Below, one piece after another: positions 25,239 through 32,326 of a stretch of DNA of 58,500 bases. Position numbers and translations under genes: made by a program. This stretch comes from Acrocarpospora macrocephala (lineage in GTDB: Bacteria; Actinomycetota; Actinomycetes; Streptosporangiales; Streptosporangiaceae). The notes under the pieces are model-generated. The model was given only the letters and a program-made list of their open reading frames with translations. It had not been told where the DNA came from and did not search any database. Every line of letters starts with the position of its first letter. Position 1 is the stretch's first letter. The stretch covers positions 1-58,500 of the forward strand of contig NZ_BLAE01000074.1 of the NCBI RefSeq assembly GCF_009687865.1, read 5' to 3'.

Positions 25239-26444
25239 TCATTTGATCGCGGTAAGGTTGACCACGATCTGCTTGCCTTTCAGCGGGTACGTGTAGAGGT
25301 TCTGCGTGCCGCCGTTCAGCATGGTTTGTTTCTGGATCCTGCTGGCCGCCGTCGTGCCGAGGGTGCCGGTGATGCCGAGGTCGCCGGTGTCGCCGGTCGT
25401 GATGTCGTGTAGGGCCAGGCGGTAGGTGCCGCCTTTGCTCTTGGTCAGGATGATGAAGCGATCGTTGGTGGGCGGGCCGGTCAGAAGGCTCGGGCCGAAG
25501 ACTTCGCGGCGGGACGTGCCGTCGCGTTTGACGATGGCGACGGGGTCGAACTGGCCGCGCGTTTGCATGCACCAGGTGGGGGAGCAGATCCAGCGATCCC
25601 CCTGGAGTGCGGTGATGTCGCGTTTCTCGCCGGTCAGCATGTTGACGATGTGCTGGTTTCTGGCCGGCCATTCGGCGTGGGCGATTCCGGCCCAGGGCCA
25701 TTCGAGCAGGTGCAGGCCGGGCAGGGAGGACGGGAGCGGGGCCGGGTCGCCGCCGGTCAGCGGGACCTGGTAGATGCCGCCCGGATTGCGGCGGGAGTAG
25801 ATCACGCTGCCGTTCTGGATGGTGAGGGCGTCGAGGTCGCCGTACTTCATGTTCTGGCGGATGGTGGTGACCTTGGTGACTCGGCCGCCGGTGGCGGGGA
25901 CGGTCCAGAGGTCGAGGGCGCCCTTGATGGCTCCCCAGGAGACGGTGTACCAGACCAGGCGGCCTTCGCCGAAGGTCACACCCGAGGTGTAGTCGGTCGC
26001 GGGGGGCGCGGTGAAGGTGAAGAGTTCCCTGGCGCGGAAGCCGTCCAGCTCGTAGGCCCAGTATCGGGGCTTCTGCGCGGGGCCGGTCCTGGCCAGCAGG
26101 GTGTCGGCGTCAAGGAACACCTCCGGCGTGAAGGTCAGGCCGTTGGGCAGTTTCCGCGGCACGGTGTGGACCGCGTCCGGCCAGACTTTGGCCAGCGGCA
26201 CGGTTCGGGGCTCGCTCGCGGGTGACGGAACCACTGCGGGCCGCGGCGGCGCGTCCTGCGAGGTCAGTCCCCGGACCGCGTACGTGGACCCGGCCACCAG
26301 CACGACGATCGCGACCGCCGCGGCCAGCGCCAGCCACGGGGGGCGCCGGACCGGCCGGGTGACCAGAAACCTGGACGGATGGGGCGGGGTCTCGTCGTCG
26401 GCCATGTCGGCGAGGGTTTCCCGGAGCAGATCCTCGATGTTCAC
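25239..26444 (-). CDS. Membrane-anchored partner of ECF sigma factor
   Basis: Encodes 401 residues. A short cytoplasmic N-terminus (about 40 residues, NIEDLLRETLADMADDETPPHP) precedes a single membrane helix (PWLALAAAVAIVVLVAGSTYAV) and a large extracytoplasmic domain with repeated beta-strand units resembling a TolB/NHL propeller (GRLVWYTVSWGAIKGALDLWTVPATGG, GSVIYSRRNPGGIYQVPLTGG). The GTG start overlaps the sigma-factor stop (GTGA, 26441-26444), so the two are coupled. It may be an atypical anti-sigma or sensor; no zinc anti-sigma HxxxCxxC motif is visible. Confidence 0.75.
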   Translation of the reverse strand: MNIEDLLRETLADMADDETPPHPSRFLVTRPVRRPPWLALAAAVAIVVLVAGSTYAVRGLTSQDAPPRPAVVPSPASEPRTVPLAKVWPDAVHTVPRKLPNGLTFTPEVFLDADTLLARTGPAQKPRYWAYELDGFRARELFTFTAPPATDYTSGVTFGEGRLVWYTVSWGAIKGALDLWTVPATGGRVTKVTTIRQNMKYGDLDALTIQNGSVIYSRRNPGGIYQVPLTGGDPAPLPSSLPGLHLLEWPWAGIAHAEWPARNQHIVNMLTGEKRDITALQGDRWICSPTWCMQTRGQFDPVAIVKRDGTSRREVFGPSLLTGPPTNDRFIILTKSKGGTYRLALHDITTGDTGDLGITGTLGTTAASRIQKQTMLNGGTQNLYTYPLKGKQIVVNLTAIK

Positions 26445-26947
26445 CTGAGCTCCCTTACCGCGCTGAGTTCCGGCGCGACCTTCCTGAGCCGCTCCAGCGA
26501 GCGGTAGATCTGACTGCGCACCGTGCCGATCCGCATCCCGAGCACCCGGGCGATCTCGGCCTCGGACAGGTCCTCGAAGTAGCGCAGCACGAGCATGGCC
26601 CGCTGCTTCGGCGTCAGCCGGGCGAGCGCCCCCCGCATGACCAGCCGCAGGTCGGCCGTGTCGGCGTGACCTTCGGCGATCTGGTCGGGGAGGTGGCCGA
26701 AGGCGACCTCGGTCATCTGCCTGCGCCGCCGCCACGAGCTGACCTGCTCGTTGTACATGACCCGCCGCACGTAGCCTTCCAGCGCGCTCGGGTCGTTCAG
26801 GCTGCGAAACTTCGCCGCCGTCTTGGTCAGCGCCGTCTGCACTAGGTCCTCTGCCGTGTGGCGGTCCCCGGTCAGCAGGTACGCGGAGCGGAACAGCGCC
26901 CCCGACCGTTCGGTGACGAACGCCCGGAAATCCGGTTCCAGATCCAC
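26441..26947 (-). CDS. ECF RNA polymerase sigma factor (SigE family)
   Basis: Encodes 168 residues. Region 2 (FVTERSGALFRSAYLLTGDRHTAEDLVQTALTKTAAKF) and region 4 (RLTPKQRAMLVLRYFEDLSEAEIARVLGMRIGTVRSQIYRSLERL) are complete. This short form is the SigE-family ECF factor common in Streptomyces and relatives. GTG 26947 follows AGGAGG; GTG 26968 is an in-frame alternative. The downstream overlapping membrane protein is its probable regulator. Confidence 0.92.
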   Translation of the reverse strand: MDLEPDFRAFVTERSGALFRSAYLLTGDRHTAEDLVQTALTKTAAKFRSLNDPSALEGYVRRVMYNEQVSSWRRRRQMTEVAFGHLPDQIAEGHADTADLRLVMRGALARLTPKQRAMLVLRYFEDLSEAEIARVLGMRIGTVRSQIYRSLERLRKVAPELSAVRELR

Positions 26948-27023
26948 CTGTCCTCCTTGCGGTATCACCCATCAAGGACGCGGGCGGCCCGCCAATCTAT
27001 GCCGGACCCGGGAAAGCACGGAC

Positions 27024-27193
27024 AATGGCGGTATATCTCGTCGTCTTCTGGGTTTCGCCGGTGGGGGCGTCGCGCTGACGGCCGTGGTGGCGCTGGTCGT
27101 GTACTTGGTGGTCGCAGGCCTGGAGAAGGCGGATGTGCTCGCGGTAGGTTTCGCCGGTTCCGTCCTGGGCCATGGCTTCGGCCCAGTTTGACG
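27024..27193 (+). pseudogene. Fragment of a small membrane protein
   Basis: A plus-strand frame reads ISRRLLGFAGGGVALTAVVA followed by a hydrophobic segment VVYLVVAGLEKADVLA, which looks like the N-terminus of an actinomycete membrane protein with the pattern helix-GLEKAD-helix. There is no in-frame ATG or GTG at the start, and the frame ends early at 27191. It lies between the sigma gene and the interrupted transposase, in disturbed DNA. Confidence 0.35.
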
Positions 27194-27254
27194 ATCATCA
27201 GGAAGTATCCTCCGCCGGGCCAGCTACATGATCAACCCACGAAGGACTTCCGGA

Positions 27255-27310
27255 GCCGACCACTAAAGGGCGCCGACACCATCCCGTGCGCCACCCGCGG
27301 CTATGCCGCC
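27255..27310 (+). pseudogene. IS5-like transposase fragment, left of RIT insertion
   Basis: The plus frame reads LKGADTIPCATRGYAA, the stretch that in IS5-family (IS427-like) transposases directly precedes the DxGKKxNGRKR motif. That motif continues on the other side of the RIT element at 30644. Everything upstream of this short piece is missing. Confidence 0.6.
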
Positions 27311-27399
27311 GGCAATTATCTGGGGTGGTGGGTTATGCCGGGCCGAGTGCGGGTCGGCTGGTCGGCGGGGACGTGACTGGCAGGAACGCCGTCATAACT
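27311..27399 (+). repeat. Left 89-bp terminal inverted repeat of RIT element
   Basis: Begins GGCAATTATCTGGGG and ends GCCGTCATAACT. Its reverse complement is identical to 30555-30643. The stop codon of the third recombinase (27398-27400) lies on its inner edge. Confidence 0.92.
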
Positions 27400-28384
27400 A
27401 CAGGTTCTCAAGGAAGGCGAGTAGGCCGTCGGTGGGTTTGTATCGGCCGGGGCGGGGTTCGTGGAGGGTGGTGCGGGCGAGGGCTTGTTCCTTCATGGCC
27501 AGGTCGGCGTGGAGGTAGACGTCGGTGGACTTGGTGTTGGCGTGTCCGAGCCAGAGGGCGATGGTGGAGGTGTCGATGCCGGCTTGGAGGAGCGCCATAG
27601 CGGCGGAGTGACGCAGTGTGTGCGGGGTGACGTGCTTGGAGCCGAGGGTCGGGCATGTCGCTGTGGCGGCGGGCAGGTACTTGGTCAGCAGATCGGCGAC
27701 AGCGTCTCTGCTCAGGTGCCCGCCGGTGCGGGTGGGAAACAGCGGATCGGCTGGGTCGGCGTGCCGGTGGGTGATCCACTGCTGCAGCAGCCGGGCGGTG
27801 GGCTTGGTCAGTGGGGTGCACCGCTGTTTTCGGCCTTTCCCCGTGCAGCGCAGGTGAGCACCCGTGCCGAGGGCGGTGTCGGCGCAGGTCAGGGAGGTCA
27901 GCTCGGAGACGCGCAGGCCGGTCTGGATGGCGACGAGCAGTAGCAGGTGATCGCGTCGGCCCAGGGTGGTCGTGCGGTCCGGGGCGGCCAGGAACGCGTC
28001 GCTCTCCTGCCGGTTCAGGAAGCACATCTGGGTGGAGTCGCGTCGTTTGTGCGGGATCGCCAGGACACGCTGGATGAGCAGGGCGTGTTCGGGGCAGCGT
28101 AGGGCGGCGTAGCGGAACAGGGAGTGGATCGCGGCGAGCCGGGCGTTGCGGGTGGTGATGGCGTTGCCGCGCTGGTGTTCAAGGTGGTCGAGGAAGGCGC
28201 CGATGAAGACGGCATCGAGATCGTTGAGATCCAGCGCCGAGGGTGGACGGCCGAGCCGCTGCTGGGCGTGGAGCAGCAGCAGGCGGAAGGTGTCGCGGTA
28301 GGCGCTGACGGTGTGCGGGCTGACCCTGCGCTGGGTCAGGCGTTCGGTGAAGAAACCCTGCAAGACGGGGGCTAGAGCGGTCAC
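27398..28384 (-). CDS. RIT tyrosine recombinase, third gene
   Basis: Encodes 328 residues from GTG 28384, which overlaps the stop of the second recombinase (GTGA); ATG 28399 is an alternative. The N-terminal SAM-like core-binding domain (about 5-100) contains SPHTVSAYRDTFRLLL. The catalytic domain has Arg I in TGLRVSELTSL, Lys in GKGRKQRCTPL, HTLRHSAA (H-x-x-R), WLGHANTKSTDVY with His and the nucleophile Tyr. All catalytic residues are present. It acts on the element ends with its two siblings. The tail lies at the inner edge of the left inverted repeat. Confidence 0.9.
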   Translation of the reverse strand: MTALAPVLQGFFTERLTQRRVSPHTVSAYRDTFRLLLLHAQQRLGRPPSALDLNDLDAVFIGAFLDHLEHQRGNAITTRNARLAAIHSLFRYAALRCPEHALLIQRVLAIPHKRRDSTQMCFLNRQESDAFLAAPDRTTTLGRRDHLLLLVAIQTGLRVSELTSLTCADTALGTGAHLRCTGKGRKQRCTPLTKPTARLLQQWITHRHADPADPLFPTRTGGHLSRDAVADLLTKYLPAATATCPTLGSKHVTPHTLRHSAAMALLQAGIDTSTIALWLGHANTKSTDVYLHADLAMKEQALARTTLHEPRPGRYKPTDGLLAFLENL

Positions 28385-29310
28385 GCCGACTCCTTCCATA
28401 CCTCCTCCAGGCGGGTCGCGGCGGCCGCGATCAGCTGCGGGCAGGCGTGCAGATACCAGTAGGTGGTCGCCGGGCTGATGTGCCCCATGTAGGTGGAGAG
28501 CGCCGGAAGGAGGTGGGTCACGTCCGCGTCCTGGGAGTACCAGGTCACCAGGGTGGCGACCGCGAAGGAATGGCGGAGATCGTAGAGGCGCGGCTTGGCC
28601 GCGCCCAGCAGTGTGCAGATGCCGGTGGCCCGCAGCAGACGGTTGAAGGTCTTGCTGGCGTTGGTGTGGGTGAGACGGGTTCCGGCTCCGGACAGGAAGA
28701 ACGCCAGGGTCGATGGCCGCGAGCAGAGCTCGTCGCGTCGCCGCGCGTAGCTCCGCAGCTGGTCGGTGGTGCTGGGGTGCAGCGGCACCAACCGGGACTT
28801 GCCGAACTTGGTGCCCTGAACGAGCAGGACGCCCTCGGCGAGGTCCACCTCGTCGCGATCCAGCCCCATCGCCTCACCGGTCCGCAGCCCAGTCACCGCC
28901 ATGAGGCCGATGAAGGCGGTGAAGGTCGCGGCCCGCAGCGGCGAGGTCAACGCGCCGGCCTCGCCCACCAGGGCGGTGATCTGCTCGGGCGAATACAGAT
29001 ACGGTGTCGTCGGCCGTTGGTGGCCGCGGGGAAGGAGATCCGCTGGCGGGACCTCGGTGCGGGTGTCCATGGTCGCCATGTGGCGGGCGAATACGCGCAC
29101 CACCGTCAGCCGTTTCGCCCACCAGGATGGATCGGCTTCACTGGGCGAAGTGGCCCACTCCAGCGCGGCCTCGATGGTCAAGTGCTCCAAACCGTGCCCC
29201 TCGCCGAACGCGACGAACTGCCGGAGCATCCGGCCCTCCTGCCGCAACTTGTAACCCAGACCGCGCCGCATCGCCAGGTACTCCTCGGCTGCCTCCCGCA
29301 TGGTGCTCAT
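28381..29310 (-). CDS. RIT tyrosine recombinase, second gene
   Basis: Encodes 309 residues from ATG 29310, in a TGATG overlap with the stop of the first recombinase; GTG 29313 is in frame. It has a SAM-like N-terminal domain (EEYLAMRRGLGYKLRQEGRMLRQF). The catalytic residues are Arg in TGLRTGEAMGL, Lys in KFGKSRLVPL, the box RLYDLRHSFA, and YMGHISPATTYWY with His and Tyr. In most family members the box reads HDLRH; here the first His is Tyr, which may weaken catalysis or be a lineage trait. Part of the RIT trio. Confidence 0.9.
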   Translation of the reverse strand: MSTMREAAEEYLAMRRGLGYKLRQEGRMLRQFVAFGEGHGLEHLTIEAALEWATSPSEADPSWWAKRLTVVRVFARHMATMDTRTEVPPADLLPRGHQRPTTPYLYSPEQITALVGEAGALTSPLRAATFTAFIGLMAVTGLRTGEAMGLDRDEVDLAEGVLLVQGTKFGKSRLVPLHPSTTDQLRSYARRRDELCSRPSTLAFFLSGAGTRLTHTNASKTFNRLLRATGICTLLGAAKPRLYDLRHSFAVATLVTWYSQDADVTHLLPALSTYMGHISPATTYWYLHACPQLIAAAATRLEEVWKESA

Positions 29311-29990
29311 CACTCACCTGCCCCGGGCCATGGCCGGACGACCGCCGCGAGCGCGTCCCGGTCGACCTTGGCGTAAATCGCTGTGGTCTCCTCGCCGTGG
29401 TGGCGCAGCAGCTGCGCGACCTCTGCCAGGTTCCCGCCATTGGCCAGGACCTGAGATGCCGCACGATGCCGCAGCTGGTGCGCACCGACCGTGGGAATCC
29501 CGGCCCGAGCAGAGGCCCCGCGGGTGGCCATGACCACCGACTGGCGAGACATCGGCGTGTCCGGGCCGCACGAACGCAGGAACACTTCCCGGACCGCCGA
29601 GGGCCGACGGCCGTTACGCAGGTAGCCGACAAGCGCGGCACCCACATCGGCGGGCAGCGGCAGCCGATCGATACGGCCGCCCTTCCCATGAATAACGAGC
29701 TCACCGGCCCGCCATTCGACGTCGTCCAGGCGCAGCGCAGCCACCTCCCGCGCGCGCAGGCCCAGCCGCGCCATCAACATCAGCACGGCGAAGTCCCGGC
29801 ACCCGACCTTGGTGGTCTGATCACAGGCGGCCAGCAGTGTGGTCACCGTTTCGGTGTCCACGCCCTTCGGCAGGGCGCTCATCCGCCAGCTGGCGACCGA
29901 CGGCACCGCCTCCGCCAGATCCCGGTCTGCGACCTCGGTGACGAACAGGAAGCGCAGCAGCGACCGCAACGAGCAGGTCGTCACCTTCAT
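29310..29990 (-). CDS. RIT tyrosine recombinase, first gene, catalytic part
   Basis: The frame from ATG 29990 encodes 226 residues. It contains the remaining core-binding helix (SLRSLLRFLFV) and the full catalytic domain: Arg in LGLRAREVAAL, Lys in GKGGRIDRLPL, HQLRHRAA, LLRHHGEETTAIYAKVD with the Tyr. Its ATG overlaps the stop of the N-terminal ORF as ATGA (29987-29990). It could be made as a separate polypeptide by reinitiation, by -1 frameshifting, or be the product of a one-base deletion in a once single gene. The continuous helix across the junction favours a single ancestral gene. Confidence 0.7.
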   Translation of the reverse strand: MKVTTCSLRSLLRFLFVTEVADRDLAEAVPSVASWRMSALPKGVDTETVTTLLAACDQTTKVGCRDFAVLMLMARLGLRAREVAALRLDDVEWRAGELVIHGKGGRIDRLPLPADVGAALVGYLRNGRRPSAVREVFLRSCGPDTPMSRQSVVMATRGASARAGIPTVGAHQLRHRAASQVLANGGNLAEVAQLLRHHGEETTAIYAKVDRDALAAVVRPWPGAGE

Positions 29991-30508
29991 CGACGGCGCC
30001 GCGACTCCTCGATGATGAAGCAGATGACGGCAGCCGCTTCCAGCCGCTCCAACCGCAGTGCCTCCCCGACGACCAAGGTCCTCAAGAACCTGCGGGCGAC
30101 GTCCACACGCTGGCGTGCCGTCCGCTCGGCCAACCGACGCTCGCGACGCAGGTAGACGCCGTAGGTCTGCAGCACGTGCTCGACCGGGCAGTCGATCTCC
30201 TCGCAGTCCACCTCCGGGATCACGCCGATCTCCCGCAGATATCCCAGCTGCGGCTTCAACGCCCGAACGGTCACCCATCGCTGATAGCCAGCGGCACGCC
30301 GTGCCTCCACGAATCGCTCCACCTGCTGCCCGGTCAGCTCCGTGGAAGACATGCCTTCCGACTCCAGCCAGCGGCTCAGGTGCGCCATCACGTAGGCGTT
30401 GTCCTGCGCGACCCGCGGCGTGTATCCCAGCCGGACCAACTCCGCCCGAAACCCTGCCACGTACGACGCCAACGGACCTGACACCCGAGCCGGATATCGA
30501 TCCATCAT
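29987..30508 (-). CDS. RIT tyrosine recombinase, first gene, N-terminal part
   Basis: Encodes 173 residues from ATG 30508, which has a strong AAGGAGG 5 bases upstream; the frame opens at 30532. It contains a core-binding SAM-like domain (ASYVAGFRAELVRLGYTP, then RQRVDVARRFLRTL). It ends in CFIIEESRRRR at TGA 29987. Related trio recombinases continue here into the catalytic domain, which is in the -1 frame. No obvious slippery heptamer is seen at the junction. Confidence 0.7.
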   Translation of the reverse strand: MMDRYPARVSGPLASYVAGFRAELVRLGYTPRVAQDNAYVMAHLSRWLESEGMSSTELTGQQVERFVEARRAAGYQRWVTVRALKPQLGYLREIGVIPEVDCEEIDCPVEHVLQTYGVYLRRERRLAERTARQRVDVARRFLRTLVVGEALRLERLEAAAVICFIIEESRRRR

Positions 30509-30554
30509 GTTTGCCTCCTTCGGTGCGCTCACGAAGAAGCCGACACACTCGCGC

Positions 30555-30643
30555 AGTTATGACGGCGTTCCTGCCAGTCACGTCCCCGCCGACCAGCCGA
30601 CCCGCACTCGGCCCGGCATAACCCACCACCCCAGATAATTGCC
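30555..30643 (-). repeat. Right 89-bp terminal inverted repeat of RIT element
   Basis: Begins AGTTATGACGGCG and ends ATAATTGCC. Identical, as reverse complement, to 27311-27399. Confidence 0.92.
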
Positions 30644-30670
30644 GTTATCCCGGCACCGGGATAACGGCAA
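30639..30670. repeat. Palindrome across right RIT/IS junction
   Basis: TTGCCGTTATCCCGG and CCGGGATAACGGCAA are perfect 15-bp arms around CA. The left arm spans the last 5 bp of the RIT repeat plus 10 bp outside it; the right arm is transposase coding sequence. It may be part of a recombinase core site. Confidence 0.75.
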
Positions 30671-31112
30671 GAAGATCAACGGCAGGAAGCGGTTCATCGT
30701 CACCGACACCCTCGCGTTGCTGCTGGTGGTGTGTGTGATGGCTGCCTCGGTCCAGGACCGCGACGGCGCCAAGACCACCCTGCTGTCCCTGTATCTGCTG
30801 ACCCCGGTCCGGTTCGTCTACGCCGACGCCGGCTTCGCCGGTGCCCTGGTGGAGTGGGCCCGGCGGGTCCTGGCCTCCACGCTGGACATCGTGCGCAAAG
30901 CGCCTGGCCAGGTCGGCTTCGCCGTGATCGCCCGCCGTTGGGTGGTGGAACGCTCGCTGGCCTGGCTGACCGGCCATCGCCGCCTGGCCCGCGACTACGA
31001 ACGCCACCCCGCCACCGCTGAAGCCATGATCCGCTGGGCCGCCATCAACGGCATGGCCCGCCTCACCCGCGGAACACCCGCCACATGCCAACGGGCACGA
31101 ACCCTCGCATAG
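30644..31112 (+). pseudogene. IS5-family transposase, C-terminal half
   Basis: The frame reads DNGKKINGRKRFIVTDTLAL, continues through VQDRDGAKTTLL, VYADAGFAGALVEWARR, RRWVVERSLAWLTGHRRLARDYERHP and ends in TRGTPATCQRARTLA at 31112. These are the DDE region (second Asp in YADAGFAG; Glu in WVVERSLAWL) and basic tail of an IS5/IS427-type transposase. The N-terminal half is separated by the RIT insertion, with only 27255-27310 surviving. The 3-prime end also occurs as a fragment at 25085-25198. Confidence 0.85.
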
Positions 31113-31156
31113 CCCGCAACTGACCCATCTCAAACACTCACTAAGAGCCCAAGTGG

Positions 31157-31439
31157 ATGAATTCGAAGAACCGCCTCCCGGAGTCCAACAGGGCGGGAAC
31201 AGGAAGCTAAGGGAAAAGGGATCAACGGAATCTACTCCGGTGGCGGGCTTCCCAAAAATCCTGGAAACTCGCTCTACTACGTGGAATCGGATGTGTGGCC
31301 GGTGGAGCCGGGCAAGACACGGGAGGACTATAACGGTCGCCTGGTGTTCGGCGGGGGCAGAGAGGTGTACTTCTCCAAGCACTACGATGACGACGGTGGA
31401 GCGTTCGTCCAGATCAGGGGTGGATACCCCGGATGCTGA
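31157..31439 (+). pseudogene. Remnant of secreted RNase (N1/T1 barnase-like) toxin C-terminus
   Basis: The frame ending at 31439 reads INGIYSGGGLPKNPGNSLYY, then VESDVWPV, REDYNGRLVFGGGREVYFSKHYDDDGGAFVQIRGG. It matches the microbial guanyl-specific ribonuclease pattern with Glu (YVESDV), Arg (GRLVF) and His (SKHY) in the expected order. Upstream, the peptide SKNRLPESNRAGTGS, typical of a polymorphic toxin linker, is in another frame that stops at 31210. The toxin is thus frameshifted and has lost its N-terminus next to the IS fragment. The barstar-like gene follows 15 bp later. Confidence 0.65.
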
Positions 31440-31454
31440 TTAAAGGTTGCGAAC

Positions 31455-31889
31455 ATGAGCTACCTGGAGGTCCTAGCGGCGGCCCCTGAGGTGGGCGGAG
31501 GGCGTCCCTACCTGGTAAACCAGTCAAACCAGTCACGATTGGGCGAACTCTTGGACGGTCTGGGGTTCCAGGTCTCCGCCGTCCGGGTGACGGAGGACGC
31601 TTCCGTGGCCGAGTTGCTAGACGACATAGGCGATCGGCTCGGATGGCCGCATCCGACCGGTGGTAACTGGTGGGGATTCCAGGATTACTACGGGAATATC
31701 CCCGATGAAGGGCGGGGGCCTTATGCGATTCTGCTTGAAAATTCTGATAATCTTTTGCGAGTGGGCCCGAGACGCTTCGCGACGGTGATCCACAAACTGC
31801 TCTCGATTACCGAGGAAATCGGCCCATGGCCGAACATGGAAATTCCCTTGGAGTTCTTCTTCCTGGGCGCATGGGATGCAGATGATTAA
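31455..31889 (+). CDS. Barstar-like RNase inhibitor / immunity protein
   Basis: Encodes 144 residues. The stretch SVAELLDDIGDRLGWPHPTGGNWWGFQDYYGNIPDEGRGPYAILLENSDNLL has the barstar layout: a helix, the GxNWxxFxD turn, then a central strand. Barstars bind and block barnase-type ribonucleases in the cytoplasm. The preceding sequence is a broken RNase toxin domain of the matching type, so this is probably its cognate immunity protein, now an orphan. The ORF looks intact. Confidence 0.7.
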   Translation: MSYLEVLAAAPEVGGGRPYLVNQSNQSRLGELLDGLGFQVSAVRVTEDASVAELLDDIGDRLGWPHPTGGNWWGFQDYYGNIPDEGRGPYAILLENSDNLLRVGPRRFATVIHKLLSITEEIGPWPNMEIPLEFFFLGAWDADD

Positions 31890-31904
31890 TGAGCCGTTTC
31901 ATCC

Positions 31905-32110
31905 GTCCGGGCGTCGACTCGGCGGCAATGAGCGGAACGGGACGGCTTCCGGGTTCGAAAGGCGGATCGGCCACCTTGGAGACGTCTGAGCGTACGAGCA
32001 GCGCGAGTGCACAAGGGAGCCGGATGAAGATCAGATAGGTCAGTCGCAGAGTCAAGAACCCGAATCCGGCGGCTCCCAGCAGGGCCTGTCCGCTGAACGG
32101 GCAACCCAGG
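31905..32110 (-). pseudogene. Possible N-terminal remnant of integrase-core transposase
   Basis: The minus frame includes LTLRLTYLIFIRLPCALALL followed by VRSDVSK, which resembles the hydrophobic leader found upstream of EVAVLRRQ in actinomycete rve-type transposases. The expected continuation is absent. It could equally be a chance membrane-like ORF. Confidence 0.3.
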
Positions 32111-32158
32111 TCACACAGATGACCCACTTCTGTGGACCTATAGGGGCTGAAGTGCGTG

Positions 32159-32232
32159 CGCGCCCAGAGGGATTCGAACCCCCGACCGTCGGATTAGAAG
32201 TCCGATGCTCTATCCGGCTGAGCTATGGGCGC
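32159..32232 (-). tRNA. tRNA-Arg (anticodon TCT)
   Basis: The minus strand folds as a full cloverleaf: acceptor GCGCCCA/TGGGCGC, D-stem GCTC/GAGC, anticodon stem TCGGA/TCCGA with loop CTTCTAA (anticodon TCT), and T-arm loop TTCGAAT. CCA is not encoded. It is a common attachment target for integrative elements; a tyrosine recombinase gene lies 95 bp from its 5-prime side. Confidence 0.95.
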
Positions 32233-32326
32233 TTCCGCTGCTGCGTTGACCAGCTTATTTGGCGGTCTTGTGCGAAGCTAGCATAGCTGGGTTGTGCCGG
32301 AACAGCGTCGGATTTTTGGAGGAGCG

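Larger units (their letters stand above)
27311..30643 (-). mobile_element. RIT (recombinase-in-trio) element with 89-bp inverted repeats
   Basis: A 3333-bp unit bounded by 89-bp inverted repeats, 27311-27399 and 30555-30643, that I read as identical base for base. It holds only three consecutive tyrosine recombinase genes on the minus strand with overlapping ends (30508 to 27398). This is the published architecture of RIT elements. It splits an IS5-like transposase between the RGY and DNGKK codons. No passenger gene is present. The first recombinase is split into two ORFs, so present mobility is uncertain. Confidence 0.88.
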
